From NCBI RefSeq assembly GCF_002802875.1, contig NZ_PEBI01000003.1, positions 1 through 64,000 of the forward strand: 64,000 bases of DNA, written 5' to 3'. Numbering within the stretch: the first letter of the stretch is position 1; every line of letters begins with the position of its first letter. Position numbers and translations under genes: made by a program. The notes beneath the pieces are model-generated. The model made no database searches and was not told the origin of the DNA. It saw only the letters and a program-made list of their open reading frames with translations. Positions 35,542 through 46,008 of the stretch are shown one piece after another. The stretch is from Bifidobacterium primatium (lineage in GTDB: Bacteria > Actinomycetota > Actinomycetes > Actinomycetales > Bifidobacteriaceae).

Positions 35542-36156
35542 ATGATAGCGAGTCTGACCGGCACCATCGCCGCCATCATGAAGGATGCCGCCGTCATCGA
35601 GGTCCACGGCGTGGGCTACGAGACCCGCATGCCGGCGTCCGATCTCGCCTCCATGCACATCGGACAGCAGGTCACGGTGCATACGAGGCTCAATGTGTCG
35701 CAGGACGCCATATCGTTGTACGGCTTTCTCTCCAAGGCCTCGAAGGATCTGTTCCTGAGTCTGCAGAAGGTCAGCGGAATAGGACCGAAGGTGGCGCTGT
35801 CCATCGTGTCGACGCTTGGTCCGAAGCGGCTGCTCAACGCCGTTGCCGACGGGGACGCCACGGCTCTTGCCAAGGCTCCGGGTCTGGGAAAGAAAGGCGC
35901 ACAGAAGATCATTCTGGAGCTGAAGGGCTCCATCGACCTTGATGATCTGGATGCGGGGGAGACGGCACCCGTGCCCGCGGATTCCGGAACCGACCAGGTG
36001 GTGGAGGCCCTGGTGTCGCTCGGCTGGCAGCAGCGTGACGCACTGCAGGCCGTGAGACGGGAGCTGAAGAATGAAGGCCATGAAGGACCTGTCGAGTCCG
36101 CCGACGTGCCGCGTCTGCTCAAGGCGACCCTGGCTTCCATGGATAGGGGGAGATGA
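35542..36156 (+). CDS. ruvA: Holliday junction DNA helicase subunit RuvA
   Basis: The 204-residue tetrameric junction-binding protein directs RuvB. The N-terminal OB fold starts [12 protein letters not shown] and includes [11 protein letters not shown]. Two helix-hairpin-helix motifs read [14 protein letters not shown] near residue 77 and [16 protein letters not shown] near 112. The C-terminal RuvB-contacting domain follows. Its stop overlaps the ruvB start (ATGA), so the two are translationally coupled. Confidence 0.97.
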   Translation: MIASLTGTIAAIMKDAAVIEVHGVGYETRMPASDLASMHIGQQVTVHTRLNVSQDAISLYGFLSKASKDLFLSLQKVSGIGPKVALSIVSTLGPKRLLNAVADGDATALAKAPGLGKKGAQKIILELKGSIDLDDLDAGETAPVPADSGTDQVVEALVSLGWQQRDALQAVRRELKNEGHEGPVESADVPRLLKATLASMDRGR

Positions 36157-37229
36157 TCGTGAACGATGCCATGAACGCGGCGTTGCCACAGGACAATGCA
36201 GGCGCCCGGGAGGAGTCGCTGCGCATGGTCTCGGCCAACACCATCGGCTCCGAATCGGTGAGTGATGAGGAGCTTCGTCCCTCCGGTCTTGACGAATTCA
36301 TTGGTCAGCCAAGGCTGAAGGCACAGATGAAGCTGTTCCTCAACGCGGCGCGCAAGCGGGGGGTCCCTCCGGATCATATTCTGCTTGCGGGCCCTCCGGG
36401 ACTCGGCAAGACGACATTGGCCATGATCGTCGCCAACGAACTGGAATCCCCGATTCGAATCACCTCCGGACCTGCGATCCAGCATGCCGGCGATCTTGCC
36501 TCCATCCTCAGCTCGCTGGAGGAGGGTGAGGTGCTGTTCATCGACGAGATCCATCGACTGCCTCGTGCGGCGGAGGAGCTGCTGTACATCGCCATGGAGG
36601 ATTTCCGTGTGGACGTGGTCGTGGGCAAGGGGCCCGGCGCGTCGTCGATTCCTCTGACCCTTCCCAGGTTCACCGTCGTGGGCGCCACGACCCGTGAAGG
36701 CATGTTGCCCTCGCCGTTGCGTGCACGCTTCGGCTTCACCGCCCACCTCGACTTCTATCCGCGTGACGAGATGTGCCGTCTGATCCTCCGTTCGGCGACG
36801 GTGCTCAATGTGCATATCGACGAGGACGCGGCGGATCAGCTTGCGCGGCGTTCGCGCGGAACCCCGCGTATCGCGAACCGTCTGCTGCGAAGGGTGCGCG
36901 ACTGGGCCATCGTGCATGACCTGCGGAATGTCGACGTCGACGCCGTCGAGCAGGCGCTCGACCTGTACCAGATCGACGTCGAAGGACTCGACCGGCTTGA
37001 CATCGCCGTGCTCACGGCGATATGCGGCAGCTTCAACGGCGGCCCGGTGGGACTCAACAACCTGGCGGCCATGGTCGGCGAGGAATCGGAGACGGTGGAG
37101 ACGGTGTGCGAGCCGTATCTGGTGCGGGAGGGCTTCATGGTGCGCACGCCGAAGGGTCGCGTCGCCACGGCCCGGGCGTGGCGGCACCTGGGGCTTACCC
37201 CGCCGGATGATGTCAATGTGCTGTTTTAG
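36153..37229 (+). CDS. ruvB: Holliday junction helicase RuvB
   Basis: The 358-residue AAA+ motor drives branch migration. [15 protein letters not shown] begins the ATPase domain, Walker A is AGPPGLGKT near residue 77, Walker [11 protein letters not shown] near 126, and the arginine-finger region is near LRARFGF. The C-terminal winged helix ends with HLGLTPP. The start overlaps the ruvA stop by 4 bp, and the operon is under the SOS box at 35496. Confidence 0.97.
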   Translation: MIVNDAMNAALPQDNAGAREESLRMVSANTIGSESVSDEELRPSGLDEFIGQPRLKAQMKLFLNAARKRGVPPDHILLAGPPGLGKTTLAMIVANELESPIRITSGPAIQHAGDLASILSSLEEGEVLFIDEIHRLPRAAEELLYIAMEDFRVDVVVGKGPGASSIPLTLPRFTVVGATTREGMLPSPLRARFGFTAHLDFYPRDEMCRLILRSATVLNVHIDEDAADQLARRSRGTPRIANRLLRRVRDWAIVHDLRNVDVDAVEQALDLYQIDVEGLDRLDIAVLTAICGSFNGGPVGLNNLAAMVGEESETVETVCEPYLVREGFMVRTPKGRVATARAWRHLGLTPPDDVNVLF

Positions 37230-37308
37230 CCTGAATGGGTTGGTTCCCGCCTGAGCCGCGGCTTGGATGGAACATCGCAAGTAACCTGCAAAGGAGATCA
37301 GAAACGTT

Positions 37309-37830
37309 ATGGGTGGTAACAGCAGCAACTCCATGATGCTCATCGCCATCATCGTCGTCATCGCCGGCATGATGTGGTACCAGTCCCGCCAGTCCAAGAA
37401 GCAGAAGGGCAAGGTCGAGGACTTCCGTTCCAATCTGAAGAAGGGCGACCAGGTGGCCACCTATTCGGGTCTGGTCGGCACGATCGAGGAGGTCGACTTG
37501 GACATCGACCAGGTGGTCATCAACTCGGAAGGATCCCTGAGCCGTTGGCGCGTTCAGGCCATCACCGAGCCTCCCGTGGTGCCGAACTACGTCTCCGACG
37601 AGGAGTTCGCCAAGGAGCAGGCCGACAAGGACTCCGCCTCCGCCTCGGACACGGAAGGCAAGGACGAGTCGCCGGCCGATCAGACCGTGGCCGAGGAAAC
37701 CGCTACGCCCGAGGAGCCGGCTCAGGACGGCGCTTCCGCCGTCGAATCCGAGGACGAGGCGAACGCCTCAGCTGAGGACGCAGGCAAGTCTGAGGACGCG
37801 GACAAGAAGGACGACGAGACCTCGAAGTAA
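37309..37830 (+). CDS. yajC: Preprotein translocase subunit YajC
   Basis: This 173-residue protein has a single N-terminal membrane helix (residues 8–23) and the YajC core with KKGDQVATYSGLVGTIEEVD. The following 75 residues form a very acidic low-complexity tail (Glu, Asp, Ala, Ser), longer than in E. coli YajC (110 residues) but common in bifidobacterial proteins. YajC associates with SecDF and the SecYEG translocon. AAAGGAG lies 12 nt before the ATG. secD/secF are not adjacent. Confidence 0.93.
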   Translation: MGGNSSNSMMLIAIIVVIAGMMWYQSRQSKKQKGKVEDFRSNLKKGDQVATYSGLVGTIEEVDLDIDQVVINSEGSLSRWRVQAITEPPVVPNYVSDEEFAKEQADKDSASASDTEGKDESPADQTVAEETATPEEPAQDGASAVESEDEANASAEDAGKSEDADKKDDETSK

Positions 37831-37877
37831 GAGGATATCCGTCTTGTCGCGGCATCATAAAGCAATGTGACATATCG

Positions 37878-37904
37878 GCGCCCGGCATCACGTATGCCGG
37901 GCGC
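37878..37904 (+). terminator. yajC–apt hairpin
   Basis: GCGCCCGGCAT-CACGT-ATGCCGGGCGC is a perfect 11-bp hairpin followed by ATTAAT, without a clean T-run. It lies 47 bp after yajC and 23 bp before apt. Confidence 0.7.
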
Positions 37905-37926
37905 ATTAATCGTCAGGGGGATATTT

Positions 37927-38505
37927 ATGGAATCGGACATCACCATGAACAAACTGTCCGCCGTGGGTACGCAGGACGCGCAGTACCTGCTGTCGCTTAT
38001 CCGCACCATTCCCGGATTCCCGAAGGAGGGAATCAACTTCAGGGACTTCATGCCCGTACTGGCCGACGCGAAGGGCCTGTCCATCCTCATCGATGCCCTG
38101 GCGAAGGCGCTGCCGGTCTCCGTCGACGACTTCGACGCCGTGGCAGGCCTGGAATCCAGAGGTTTTCTTATCGGTGCTCCGCTGGCCATGCGTCTCAACA
38201 AGGGGTTCATCGCCATCCGAAAGGCGGGAAAGCTTCCCCCGCCCACCAAGAGCATGAGCTATTCTCTGGAATACGGCACCGCCGCCATCGAGGTGGAGGA
38301 TCAGGCCTTCAAGCCGGGTGAGCGCATACTGGTGGTCGACGATCTCATCGCCACCGGAGGCACTGCGGCTGCGGCCGAGCGCCTTATCCAGATGAATGGT
38401 GCCACCGTTGCGGGATTCAGCTTCGTCATGGAGCTCACCGGCATCCCCACCCCAGCCGCGATCAGCGCCTACAAGCGTTCGTCGCTGCTGACCATGCCGG
38501 CGTGA
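37927..38505 (+). CDS. apt: Adenine phosphoribosyltransferase
   Basis: The 192-residue type I PRTase salvages adenine to AMP with PRPP. FPKEGINFRDF is the family block near residue 37, and the PRPP-binding motif RILVVDDLIATGGTAAAA lies near 136. ATG 37927 is chosen by its GGGGG upstream; the internal ATG at 37945 is possible but would remove six residues. Length and motifs are normal. Confidence 0.96.
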   Translation: MESDITMNKLSAVGTQDAQYLLSLIRTIPGFPKEGINFRDFMPVLADAKGLSILIDALAKALPVSVDDFDAVAGLESRGFLIGAPLAMRLNKGFIAIRKAGKLPPPTKSMSYSLEYGTAAIEVEDQAFKPGERILVVDDLIATGGTAAAAERLIQMNGATVAGFSFVMELTGIPTPAAISAYKRSSLLTMPA

Positions 38506-38556
38506 ACCGTGTGAAGCACACGTCCATACAAGAAAGGAAATAGGGGAGCCACACCG

Positions 38557-39756
38557 ATGGATCTTTACGAGCATCAGGCGCGAGAGCTGCTTGAAGAAGC
38601 GGGCATTCCCACGCCTCGAGCGATTTACGCGCAGAATTCCCATGACGTCGCGGAGGCGACCAAGAAGATCGGTTTTCCCTGCGTGATCAAGGCGCAGGTT
38701 AAGATCGGCCATCGAGGCCAGGCCGGAGGCGTCAAGCTGGCCCATAACCTCGACGAGGCCATCCTCGCGTCCGAGCAGCTGTTCCCGATGACCATCCACG
38801 GTCACAAGGTGAACGGCGTCCTCGTGGCGGAGGCCAAGAACATCATCCACGAGTACTACGTGTCCATTTCCGTGGATCGCACCTCGCGCGATTACGACGT
38901 CCTGGCCACCGCCAACGGCGGCACCGAGGTGGAGGAGATCGCCAAGGCGCATCCGGAATCGGTCAAGCGCCTGCACATCGATCCCCTCGAGGACTTCGAC
39001 CTTGCCGCAGCGAAGCATATGGCCGAGCAGATCGGCTTCTATCACGCCGACGGCGATCAGGCCGCCGAGATCCTGCTGAAGATGTGGCAGACATTCCACA
39101 GCACCGATGCGACGCTGGTGGAGATCAACCCGCTGGCCAAGGTGGGCGATCCGGATGACGAGTCGTCGAAGTCGCTCTCCGCACTGGACGCCAAGATCTC
39201 GTTGGACGACAATGCCGCATACCGTCACGACGGATGGCAGCGGTTCGTCGACCCGAACGAGGGCGATCCGCTCGAGAACAAGGCGCATGCCCTGGGACTG
39301 CATTACGTGCATCTCGACGGACAGGTCGGCGTCATCGGAAACGGCGCCGGACTCGTCATGAGCTCCCTTGACGCCGTGGCCGGTGCCGGCGAGGCGCAGG
39401 GAACCGGCATCGAGCCGGCCAACTTCCTCGACATCGGCGGTGGAGCCTCCGCGGCAGTCATGGCGGAAAGCCTGGAGATCGTTCTTTCGGACGACAAGGT
39501 CCGTTCGGTGTTCATCAACGTCTACGGCGGAATCACATCCTGCGAGGAAGTGGCCAACGGCATCCTTGAGGCGATTGCCTCGATGAACAACATTCGGCCC
39601 ATCGTCGTCCGTTTCGACGGCAACAAGGCCGCCGAGGGACTGGAGATTCTCGCGAATGCGGCGAATCCGCACGTCCTCGTGGCCAAGACCATGGAAGAAG
39701 CTGCGGCCAAGGCCGCCGAACTGGCGGCGAACGCCGATAACGGAGGCGAACGATGA
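38557..39756 (+). CDS. sucC: Succinyl-CoA ligase, beta subunit
   Basis: The 399-residue ATP-grasp subunit binds nucleotide and ADP-forms succinate from succinyl-CoA, or the reverse. MDLYEHQARELLEEAGIPTP is the canonical start. CVIKAQVKIGHRGQAGGVK, VEINPLAKVGD and FINVYGGITSCEEVANGI (shortened here) are family blocks. sucD follows with a 4-bp overlap. In an organism with an incomplete citric acid cycle the enzyme probably supplies succinyl-CoA. Confidence 0.97.
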   Translation: MDLYEHQARELLEEAGIPTPRAIYAQNSHDVAEATKKIGFPCVIKAQVKIGHRGQAGGVKLAHNLDEAILASEQLFPMTIHGHKVNGVLVAEAKNIIHEYYVSISVDRTSRDYDVLATANGGTEVEEIAKAHPESVKRLHIDPLEDFDLAAAKHMAEQIGFYHADGDQAAEILLKMWQTFHSTDATLVEINPLAKVGDPDDESSKSLSALDAKISLDDNAAYRHDGWQRFVDPNEGDPLENKAHALGLHYVHLDGQVGVIGNGAGLVMSSLDAVAGAGEAQGTGIEPANFLDIGGGASAAVMAESLEIVLSDDKVRSVFINVYGGITSCEEVANGILEAIASMNNIRPIVVRFDGNKAAEGLEILANAANPHVLVAKTMEEAAAKAAELAANADNGGER

Positions 39757-40676
39757 CATTGTTTATCGAAGACGGCGCGCCGGTCATCGTGCAGGGTATG
39801 ACCGGCCATCAGGGTATGACCCACACGGCCCGTATGCTCGCGGCCGGGACCCGCATCGTCGGAGGCGTCAATCCGCGCAAGGCCGGCACCACGGTGCCGT
39901 TCACCCTTGCGGACGGTACCTCGGCCGACATCCCCGTGTACGGCACCTGCTCCGAGGCCAGGGAGGCGACCGGCGCGAAGGCGAGCGTGGTCTTCGTTCC
40001 CCCGCGTTTCGCGAAATCCGCCGTTGTCGAGGCCGTCGAGGCCGGCATCGAACTGATCGTGGTCATCACCGAAGGCATCCCCGTCGCTGACACCGCATAC
40101 TTCGTCGCCCTGGCACGACGCAGCGGTGTGCGCATCATCGGACCGAACTGCCCCGGTCTGGCCACCTTCGGCAGCACGGCTGACGCCGACGGCGTCAACC
40201 TCGGCATCATTCCGGACGGCATCGTCCCCCGTGGTCCGCTGGGACTGGTTTCCAAGTCCGGCACGCTCACCTACCAGCTGATGGGCGAGCTGTCCGATAT
40301 CGGCTTTACCGCAGCCCTCGGCGCCGGCGGAGACCCCATTGTCGGCACGACACTGCTGGAGGCGGTGCAAGCCTTCAACGACGATCCCAACACCAAGGCC
40401 GTGGTCATGATCGGCGAGATCGGCGGCAGCGCCGAACAGGAAGTGGCCGAATGGGCCAAAGATCATATGACCAAGCCCCTGGTCGCCTACATCGCCGGTT
40501 TCACCGCGCCTGAAGGCAAGCAGATGGGTCATGCGGGAGCCATCGTCTCCGGAGGCAAGGGAACGGCCAAGGAGAAGAAGGCCGCCTTGGAAGCCGTAGG
40601 CATTCGCGTGGGCCGCACACCCGGACAGACCGCGCAGATTATGCGCGAGGTCATGGCGGCACGCGGTATCCTATGA
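39753..40676 (+). CDS. sucD: Succinyl-CoA ligase, alpha subunit
   Basis: The 307-residue CoA-binding subunit contains the phospho-histidine site. QGMTGHQGMTHTARML near residue 11 is the CoA-binding region, IGPNCPGLATFG lies near 129 and the active His is in KQMGHAGAIVSGGKGTA near 255. ATGA overlap with sucC and another ATGA overlap with the following DUF6350 gene indicate a coupled operon. Confidence 0.97.
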   Translation: MTLFIEDGAPVIVQGMTGHQGMTHTARMLAAGTRIVGGVNPRKAGTTVPFTLADGTSADIPVYGTCSEAREATGAKASVVFVPPRFAKSAVVEAVEAGIELIVVITEGIPVADTAYFVALARRSGVRIIGPNCPGLATFGSTADADGVNLGIIPDGIVPRGPLGLVSKSGTLTYQLMGELSDIGFTAALGAGGDPIVGTTLLEAVQAFNDDPNTKAVVMIGEIGGSAEQEVAEWAKDHMTKPLVAYIAGFTAPEGKQMGHAGAIVSGGKGTAKEKKAALEAVGIRVGRTPGQTAQIMREVMAARGIL

Positions 40677-42046
40677 GTCCTCGGCTCAGGGAACTCAGCC
40701 GGGGAATGGGCTCAGCCGCCCTTTCCCTGGCTGTATACGTCATCGCCCTGGCATGCTTCAACGCCCTCATGCTGCTCATCATCTCGATGGAGGAGGGCGG
40801 TCAGGGACTCACCGGCTACACGATGGACTTCACCAAATCGGTGGTGCTGCTTTCCCAGGGTGTCGGACTGCAATTCCAGAGCATCCATCTCACCATCATC
40901 CCCCTTGGGCTCACCATGCTGCTCATCGCGCTTGTCCGGTCCGTGACGGCACGTTTCGGCTGCTCCCTGCCCGGATATCTCGGCGGAACGACATGCTGGC
41001 TGGCGCTGAACGCATGGCTTGCGGGCACCGTCAACATCACGCTCGTCGATTCGTTGGGCGTCATCATGGCCAAGGGCCTTCTGATATATTCGCTCGCATA
41101 CTTTCTGGCATGGTTTGCCCATAGCAAGGCGAAATCGGCTTTGGTGCACAGGTTCCATGCGATGGTCGGCGAAGACCTTCGCATGGCATTGCGGTCCGGC
41201 ATGCTGCTCACCCTCATATCGCTGGCGTCCCTCACGCTCATCGGCGCAGTGACCGTAATATCGTGGTCCGTCATGAACGCCGATGCCGTATCCAGGATGT
41301 TCTCGTTGACCGGCATGGCTACGGGATCTGCCGTGATGACCACCATCGCCTGCCTCATATGGCTGCCCAACTGCATGGTATGGGCGATGTCGTGGCTGTG
41401 CGGAGCCGGGTTCTCCGTAGGCTCGCTGGCCACTTTCTCCATGTGGAGCGGGCAGGCGCATGACCTTCCCTCCGTGCCGGTGTTCGGCATCTTCCCCGAG
41501 CCCGTCGACAACGCCGGAATCCGGATGCTGCTCATGTCGCTTCCCGGACTCATCGCCCTTGTCTGCGCGTTTTGGCAGCTGCTGTCAAAACGCCGTTTCC
41601 ACGTGCTGCATCAGGAAGAGGACGAGACGTCGCTGGTCTCCATGCGGACCATCCGTCGCTTCGGCCTGCCCGCCTTGTCGTTCTGCATGGTGTGCAGCAT
41701 CATCTGCATCGTCGTGTCCGTCGTATCCGCTGTTTCCGGCGGCTCGCTCGGTGTCGATCGGCTCTCCCACGTCGGTGCCGACCCAGCGGCCACGACACAG
41801 GCCGTGGCCCGGCCGATAGCGGTCGGTCTCCTCGCCGCATGGCTCATGGCGCTCATCATCGTAAGTCTGCGTTTCGCATTCCTCCAGATACGTTCGGGAG
41901 CCGCGAAACGAGAACAGACGAGGCAGGAAGAGACGGATGCGACGGCAGGGGAGAAGGATTCCGACACCAGCGCCGCCTCGGAGACGAGGACTTCCCGTAC
42001 TATTTCATCAGAAGCCATCCAACCGACAACCAAGGAGGACAAGTAA
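40673..42046 (+). CDS. DUF6350 family membrane protein
   Basis: This is a 457-residue polytopic membrane protein with about ten hydrophobic segments and a charged, hydrophilic tail from about 420. Proteins of this family are regularly found between sucD and purine genes in actinobacteria, and their function is unknown. It overlaps sucD by 4 bp and its stop overlaps the purH ATG by one base. This suggests tight co-expression with succinyl-CoA ligase and purine synthesis, without proving a shared pathway. Confidence 0.85.
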   Translation: MSPRLRELSRGMGSAALSLAVYVIALACFNALMLLIISMEEGGQGLTGYTMDFTKSVVLLSQGVGLQFQSIHLTIIPLGLTMLLIALVRSVTARFGCSLPGYLGGTTCWLALNAWLAGTVNITLVDSLGVIMAKGLLIYSLAYFLAWFAHSKAKSALVHRFHAMVGEDLRMALRSGMLLTLISLASLTLIGAVTVISWSVMNADAVSRMFSLTGMATGSAVMTTIACLIWLPNCMVWAMSWLCGAGFSVGSLATFSMWSGQAHDLPSVPVFGIFPEPVDNAGIRMLLMSLPGLIALVCAFWQLLSKRRFHVLHQEEDETSLVSMRTIRRFGLPALSFCMVCSIICIVVSVVSAVSGGSLGVDRLSHVGADPAATTQAVARPIAVGLLAAWLMALIIVSLRFAFLQIRSGAAKREQTRQEETDATAGEKDSDTSAASETRTSRTISSEAIQPTTKEDK

Positions 42047-43677
42047 TGTCAAGCACCACGCGGCCCATCAAGCGTGCATTGGTGTCCGTATTCCACAAGG
42101 AGGGCATCGAGGTTCTTGCGCAGGCGTTCGTCTCGGCGGGAACCGAAGTGGTCTCCACTGGCTCCACCGCCAAGAAGCTTGCCGAACTGGGCGTGAACGT
42201 AACGCCGGTGGAGCAGGTCACCGGCTTCCCCGAGTGCCTCGACGGTCGCGTCAAGACGCTTGACCCGCATATCCATGCCGGAATCCTCGCCGATATGACC
42301 AATCCCGATCATGCCGAACAGCTGGAGAAGTTCGGCATCAAGCCGTTCGACCTTGTCGTGGTGAACCTCTACCCGTTCGCCGACACGGTGCGTTCCGGCG
42401 CCAACGAGGCCGACACCATCGAGAAGATCGACATCGGCGGCCCCTCCATGGTGCGCGGCGCGGCGAAGAACAGCGCCACCGTGGCGATCGTCACCGATCC
42501 CGCAGACTACGCACTGGTGGCCGAGCGCGTGGAGAACGGCAACGGCTTCACCCTTGAGGAGCGCCGCTACCTCGCGGCCAAGGCGTTCGCCCACACCGCG
42601 GCGTATGACGCCACCATCATCGAATGGGCTCGCAAGCAGTGGCCGAAGCCGGAGAGCTTCGTCCCCGCCTCCGAAACGCAGGACGAGACGCCCATCGACG
42701 AGCAGCTGTTCCCGTCCACCTTCACCGAAACGTGGGACCGCACCCATGTGCTGCGTTACGGCGAGAACCCGCATCAGCAGGCCGCGCTCTACCTCGATCC
42801 GCTGAACCAGCACGGATTCGCCCATGCCGAGCAGCTGGGCGGCAAGCCGATGAGCTACAACAACTATGTGGATGCCGACGCCGCATGGCGTGCCGTATGG
42901 GATTTCGCCCCCAGCATCGCCGTCGCCGTCGTCAAGCACAACAATCCGTGCGGTCTGGCGCTTGGGGCCACCGTCGCCGAAGCGCATAAGAAGGCCCATG
43001 CCTGCGATCCGATGAGCGCCTACGGCGGTGTCATCGCCGCGAATTCCACGGTCACCCTTGAAATGGCCGAAGGCGTCCGTCCCATCTTCACCGAGGTCAT
43101 CGTGGCCCCGGACTACGAGCCCGCCGCCCTGGAGCTTCTGCAGACGAAGAAGAAGAACCTGCGCATCCTCAAGGTGAGCGAGCCGCCGCGAGCCAAGCGC
43201 CAGATCCGTCAGATCGACGGCGGTCTGCTGGTGCAGTCCACCGACCTGATCAACGCCGTCGGCGACGATCCGAACGCCTGGAAGCTCGTCTCCGGCGAGC
43301 CGGCCGACGATAAGACGATTCAGGATCTGGTGTTCGCATGGCGTGCCATCCGCTGCGTGAAGTCCAACGCCATCCTTGTGGCCCACGACCAGGCGACTGT
43401 CGGCATCGGCATGGGACAGGTCAACCGCGTGGACTCCTGCAACCTCGCCGTCGAACGCGCCAACACGCTGGCCGACGGTGCCAACCGCACCAAGGGCTCC
43501 GTGGCTGCCTCCGACGCGTTCTTCCCGTTTGCCGACGGCGCCGAGATCCTCATCAACGCCGGCGTCCGCGCCATCGTCCAGCCCGGCGGCTCCATCCGTG
43601 ACGAGGAAGTGTTCGAGGCGGCGCGTAAGGCCAACGTCACGATGTACGTCACCGGCACCCGCCACTTCTTCCACTGA
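42046..43677 (+). CDS. purH: Bifunctional AICAR formyltransferase/IMP cyclohydrolase
   Basis: The 543-residue enzyme makes the last two steps to IMP. The N-terminal MGS-like IMP cyclohydrolase includes [25 protein letters not shown] and [15 protein letters not shown]. The C-terminal transformylase has [13 protein letters not shown] near residue 236, [11 protein letters not shown] near 298 (catalytic Lys and His) and [11 protein letters not shown] near 487. AAGGAGG lies 8 nt before ATG 42046, which overlaps the preceding TAA. The order with the DUF3017-like gene matches other actinobacteria. Confidence 0.97.
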   Translation: MSSTTRPIKRALVSVFHKEGIEVLAQAFVSAGTEVVSTGSTAKKLAELGVNVTPVEQVTGFPECLDGRVKTLDPHIHAGILADMTNPDHAEQLEKFGIKPFDLVVVNLYPFADTVRSGANEADTIEKIDIGGPSMVRGAAKNSATVAIVTDPADYALVAERVENGNGFTLEERRYLAAKAFAHTAAYDATIIEWARKQWPKPESFVPASETQDETPIDEQLFPSTFTETWDRTHVLRYGENPHQQAALYLDPLNQHGFAHAEQLGGKPMSYNNYVDADAAWRAVWDFAPSIAVAVVKHNNPCGLALGATVAEAHKKAHACDPMSAYGGVIAANSTVTLEMAEGVRPIFTEVIVAPDYEPAALELLQTKKKNLRILKVSEPPRAKRQIRQIDGGLLVQSTDLINAVGDDPNAWKLVSGEPADDKTIQDLVFAWRAIRCVKSNAILVAHDQATVGIGMGQVNRVDSCNLAVERANTLADGANRTKGSVAASDAFFPFADGAEILINAGVRAIVQPGGSIRDEEVFEAARKANVTMYVTGTRHFFH

Positions 43678-43688
43678 TCGGACGCATC

Positions 43689-44000
43689 GTGGCAAAGAAC
43701 AGACAGCGGAAGCATACGGGCGAAACACATCCGTACGTCTCCGAGGCGCATGAGGGCAGACCGGCCTATGAATGGGTGGTCGCCGCATTCGTGGCGCTGT
43801 CCGCCGTGCTCGCCCTATGCGACCAGCTGTTCTGGGCGACATTGACGATCGCCGTGATCTCGATGGTCTCGGCGATCGTCCGACTGGTACTGCGGACGCG
43901 CAGTCCATGGAAGATACGCTCGGTGGGATTCGACTGCTTCTTCGGGTTCGCCCTCGGCATCGGGCTGTTGGCGACGTATGCGGCAATCATGCTGCTGTAA
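43689..44000 (+). CDS. DUF3017-like small membrane protein
   Basis: The 103-residue protein has three hydrophobic segments (about 30–45, 50–66 and 85–102) separated by short basic loops such as RTRSPWKIRS. Small DUF3017 proteins commonly follow purH in actinobacteria, and both size and topology agree. The family name is inferred from this synteny. The start is GTG, 11 bp after purH. Function unknown. Confidence 0.75.
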   Translation: MAKNRQRKHTGETHPYVSEAHEGRPAYEWVVAAFVALSAVLALCDQLFWATLTIAVISMVSAIVRLVLRTRSPWKIRSVGFDCFFGFALGIGLLATYAAIMLL

Positions 44001-44015
44001 ACGACTGCATGGAAC

Positions 44016-44059
44016 AAAAAAGCTGGGGCACGGTTCGCAGGCCGTGCCCCAGCTTTTTT
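44016..44059. terminator. Strong bidirectional terminator
   Basis: An 18-bp perfect stem (AAAAAAGCTGGGGCACGG and complement) surrounds an 8-nt loop, with A and T runs built into both ends. It serves the convergent DUF3017-like and aquaporin genes. Confidence 0.95.
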
Positions 44060-44079
44060 TGTTATCGACGAATCTCGAC

Positions 44080-45063
44080 TTAGTCCTTCTTCACGTCGAC
44101 GGTTTCATCATTCGATTCCACCGTCTCGTCGTTGTCGTTGTCTCCGGGCTCCCCGCCGTTTTCGGTTTCGGCGTTCTCATCGGCTTCGGTGCCTTCGACG
44201 GCATCGTCCGATGCGGGATCCTGTGAGGAATCGACCGGCACATCAGCGACGGCCTTCTGCTTGCGGGACTGGCCGATGGCGGCCGTCAACAGCACGGCCA
44301 GCGCCACCAAGGCGCCGCCCAGCAGCGGGCACACCCAGAACAGCCACAGCTGGCTCAACGGCTCGACGGTAAGGCCCTTGCCCTGGGCCACGATCGCGAT
44401 GCCGGTGGAACGTGCGGGATTCAGGCCGGCACCGGTGACGGCATATGCCACGGCGACGGCGGCGCCATATGCAAGGCCCGTCGCCAACGTATGGGTATGG
44501 GCGGGGGAACCGTTCTCACGCAGCGTGACGGTCGCCGCGGCGACGACAAGAATCGCCATGACGACCTCTACGGCCAGCGCCATGATGTAGTTGAAGCTGA
44601 TGCCGGCCTGGCTCAGCATGCTGTTGGACGGCGAACCGTCACCATAGCCGTTGACTGCGGAGGTGAACCACATCGTCGACGTGACCGTGCTGGACGTCGG
44701 CAGAATGCCCATGATCAGGAATCCCGCGGCGATGCCGCCGGCCACCTGGGCCAGAACGTACAGAATGCCGTCGATCCATGACGTACGGGAGGTAAGGACC
44801 GCGGCGAGCGTGACCGCGGGATTGAAATGACCGCCGGAGAAACGGCCGAACACCGCGGTGGACGCGGCATATGCCAACGCCGTCGCCAACGCGACGAACA
44901 ATACGTTGGCTCCGTACAGCACCGTACCGTAGGTGCCCGCGGTGTAGATCACGAAGCAGGCGAAGAACGTGCCCGCGAATTCGGAGAGCACGCGCACGAC
45001 GGGGGAGGAGCTCAGTTCTTTCGGATGGCAGGTATGTGTAGAAAGCGTAGATGTTTCTTGCAT
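44080..45063 (-). CDS. MIP family aquaporin/glycerol channel
   Basis: The 327-residue channel protein has six membrane helices and the two NPA half-helices: GGHFNPAVTLA near residue 77 and GAGLNPARST near 211. The Arg after the second NPA is the selectivity-filter arginine. The extra C-terminal 55 residues are acidic and low complexity (Asp, Glu, Asn). Whether it conducts water, glycerol or both cannot be decided by eye. An AAGGAT ribosome site follows a TATAAT box only 11 nt before the ATG. It is divergent from the pseudouridine synthase. Confidence 0.92.
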   Translation of the reverse strand: MQETSTLSTHTCHPKELSSSPVVRVLSEFAGTFFACFVIYTAGTYGTVLYGANVLFVALATALAYAASTAVFGRFSGGHFNPAVTLAAVLTSRTSWIDGILYVLAQVAGGIAAGFLIMGILPTSSTVTSTMWFTSAVNGYGDGSPSNSMLSQAGISFNYIMALAVEVVMAILVVAAATVTLRENGSPAHTHTLATGLAYGAAVAVAYAVTGAGLNPARSTGIAIVAQGKGLTVEPLSQLWLFWVCPLLGGALVALAVLLTAAIGQSRKQKAVADVPVDSSQDPASDDAVEGTEADENAETENGGEPGDNDNDETVESNDETVDVKKD

Positions 45064-45074
45064 TGATTATCCTT

Positions 45075-45080
45075 ATTATA
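45075..45080 (-). promoter_or_regulatory. Aquaporin -10 box
   Basis: On the minus strand a consensus TATAAT ends 11 nt before the ATG, so the 5' leader would be only about 4–5 nt. No convincing -35 is seen. Confidence 0.5.
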
Positions 45081-45127
45081 GTCCGTACGAACGTCTCACA
45101 TAGTACCAGCGGTTCAGACCTCCAGAT

Positions 45128-45143
45128 ACAATGAAAACATTGT
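45128..45143. promoter_or_regulatory. Inverted repeat in aquaporin–rluB divergent region
   Basis: ACAATG-AAAA-CATTGT is a perfect palindrome located 65 bp upstream of the aquaporin start and 86 bp upstream of the pseudouridine synthase start. It may be an operator for either gene. Confidence 0.4.
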
Positions 45144-45228
45144 GATTTCTGAGAATCATCTGTGAAAAACACAATCATCAATGAATCATCCAATTCATCG
45201 AATCATGAAAGGCCACGTTGGGAGAACG

Positions 45229-46008
45229 ATGCCAGAGCAGCATTCATCAAACAGGAAATCATTCGAAGCCGGTAACCAGAACGAGGGCGTCCGCCTGCAG
45301 AAGGTTCTGGCCCAGGCAGGGTTCGGATCCCGCCGCAAGTGCGAGGAGATCATCACCGACGGCCGCGTGGAGGTCGACGGCGAGCTGATCACCGAACTGG
45401 GAACCCGCGTCGACCCGAAGCGCCAGAAGATCCTGGTGGACGGGTCGCGCATCCACATCGACTACCGTCACGTGACGCTCGCGCTGAACAAGCCCCGCAA
45501 GGTGCTGTCCACTATGAGCGACCCGAAGGGTCGCTGGACGCTGCGCGACATCATCGGCGACAAGTACGAGCGCGTGTTCCACATGGGCCGCCTCGACTAC
45601 GATTCCGAGGGTCTCATCCTCATGACGGATGACGGCGAGCTTTCGCAGCACGTCATGCATCCCAAATACGAGGTGGCGAAGACCTACATCGCCACGGTGG
45701 AGGGCAAGCTCAGCGGCAACGTATGCCGGCGACTGGTCCGTACCGGCGTCAAGCTCGACGACGGCTGGGTCAAGCTCGACAAGTGCTCCATCCTCGACCA
45801 GAACCGTGAATACACGCTCGTGCGCGTGGTGCTGCATTCCGGCCGCAACCGCATCGTGCGCCGTATCTTCGGTTCCATCGGGTTCCCCGTGCGACGCCTC
45901 ATCCGCACGCAGATCGGTCCCATCAAGCTGGGAGAGCTCAAGTCCGGCTCGTACCGCGTGCTTTCCCCCACCGAGGTGAAGTCGCTGGAGAAGGAGGTCG
46001 GCCTGTGA
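45229..46008 (+). CDS. rluB: 23S rRNA pseudouridine synthase, RluB/RsuA type
   Basis: The 259-residue protein starts with an S4 RNA-binding domain ([21 protein letters not shown] near residue 20, in parts). The RsuA/RluB catalytic domain follows, with the catalytic Asp in [18 protein letters not shown] near 118 and the block [14 protein letters not shown] near 205. RluB-type enzymes modify 23S rRNA near position 2605, and the exact target here is inferred. ATG 45229 is chosen because GGGAGA precedes it; an earlier ATG (45181) has no ribosome site. The stop overlaps the following GTG start (GTGA). Confidence 0.93.
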   Translation: MPEQHSSNRKSFEAGNQNEGVRLQKVLAQAGFGSRRKCEEIITDGRVEVDGELITELGTRVDPKRQKILVDGSRIHIDYRHVTLALNKPRKVLSTMSDPKGRWTLRDIIGDKYERVFHMGRLDYDSEGLILMTDDGELSQHVMHPKYEVAKTYIATVEGKLSGNVCRRLVRTGVKLDDGWVKLDKCSILDQNREYTLVRVVLHSGRNRIVRRIFGSIGFPVRRLIRTQIGPIKLGELKSGSYRVLSPTEVKSLEKEVGL

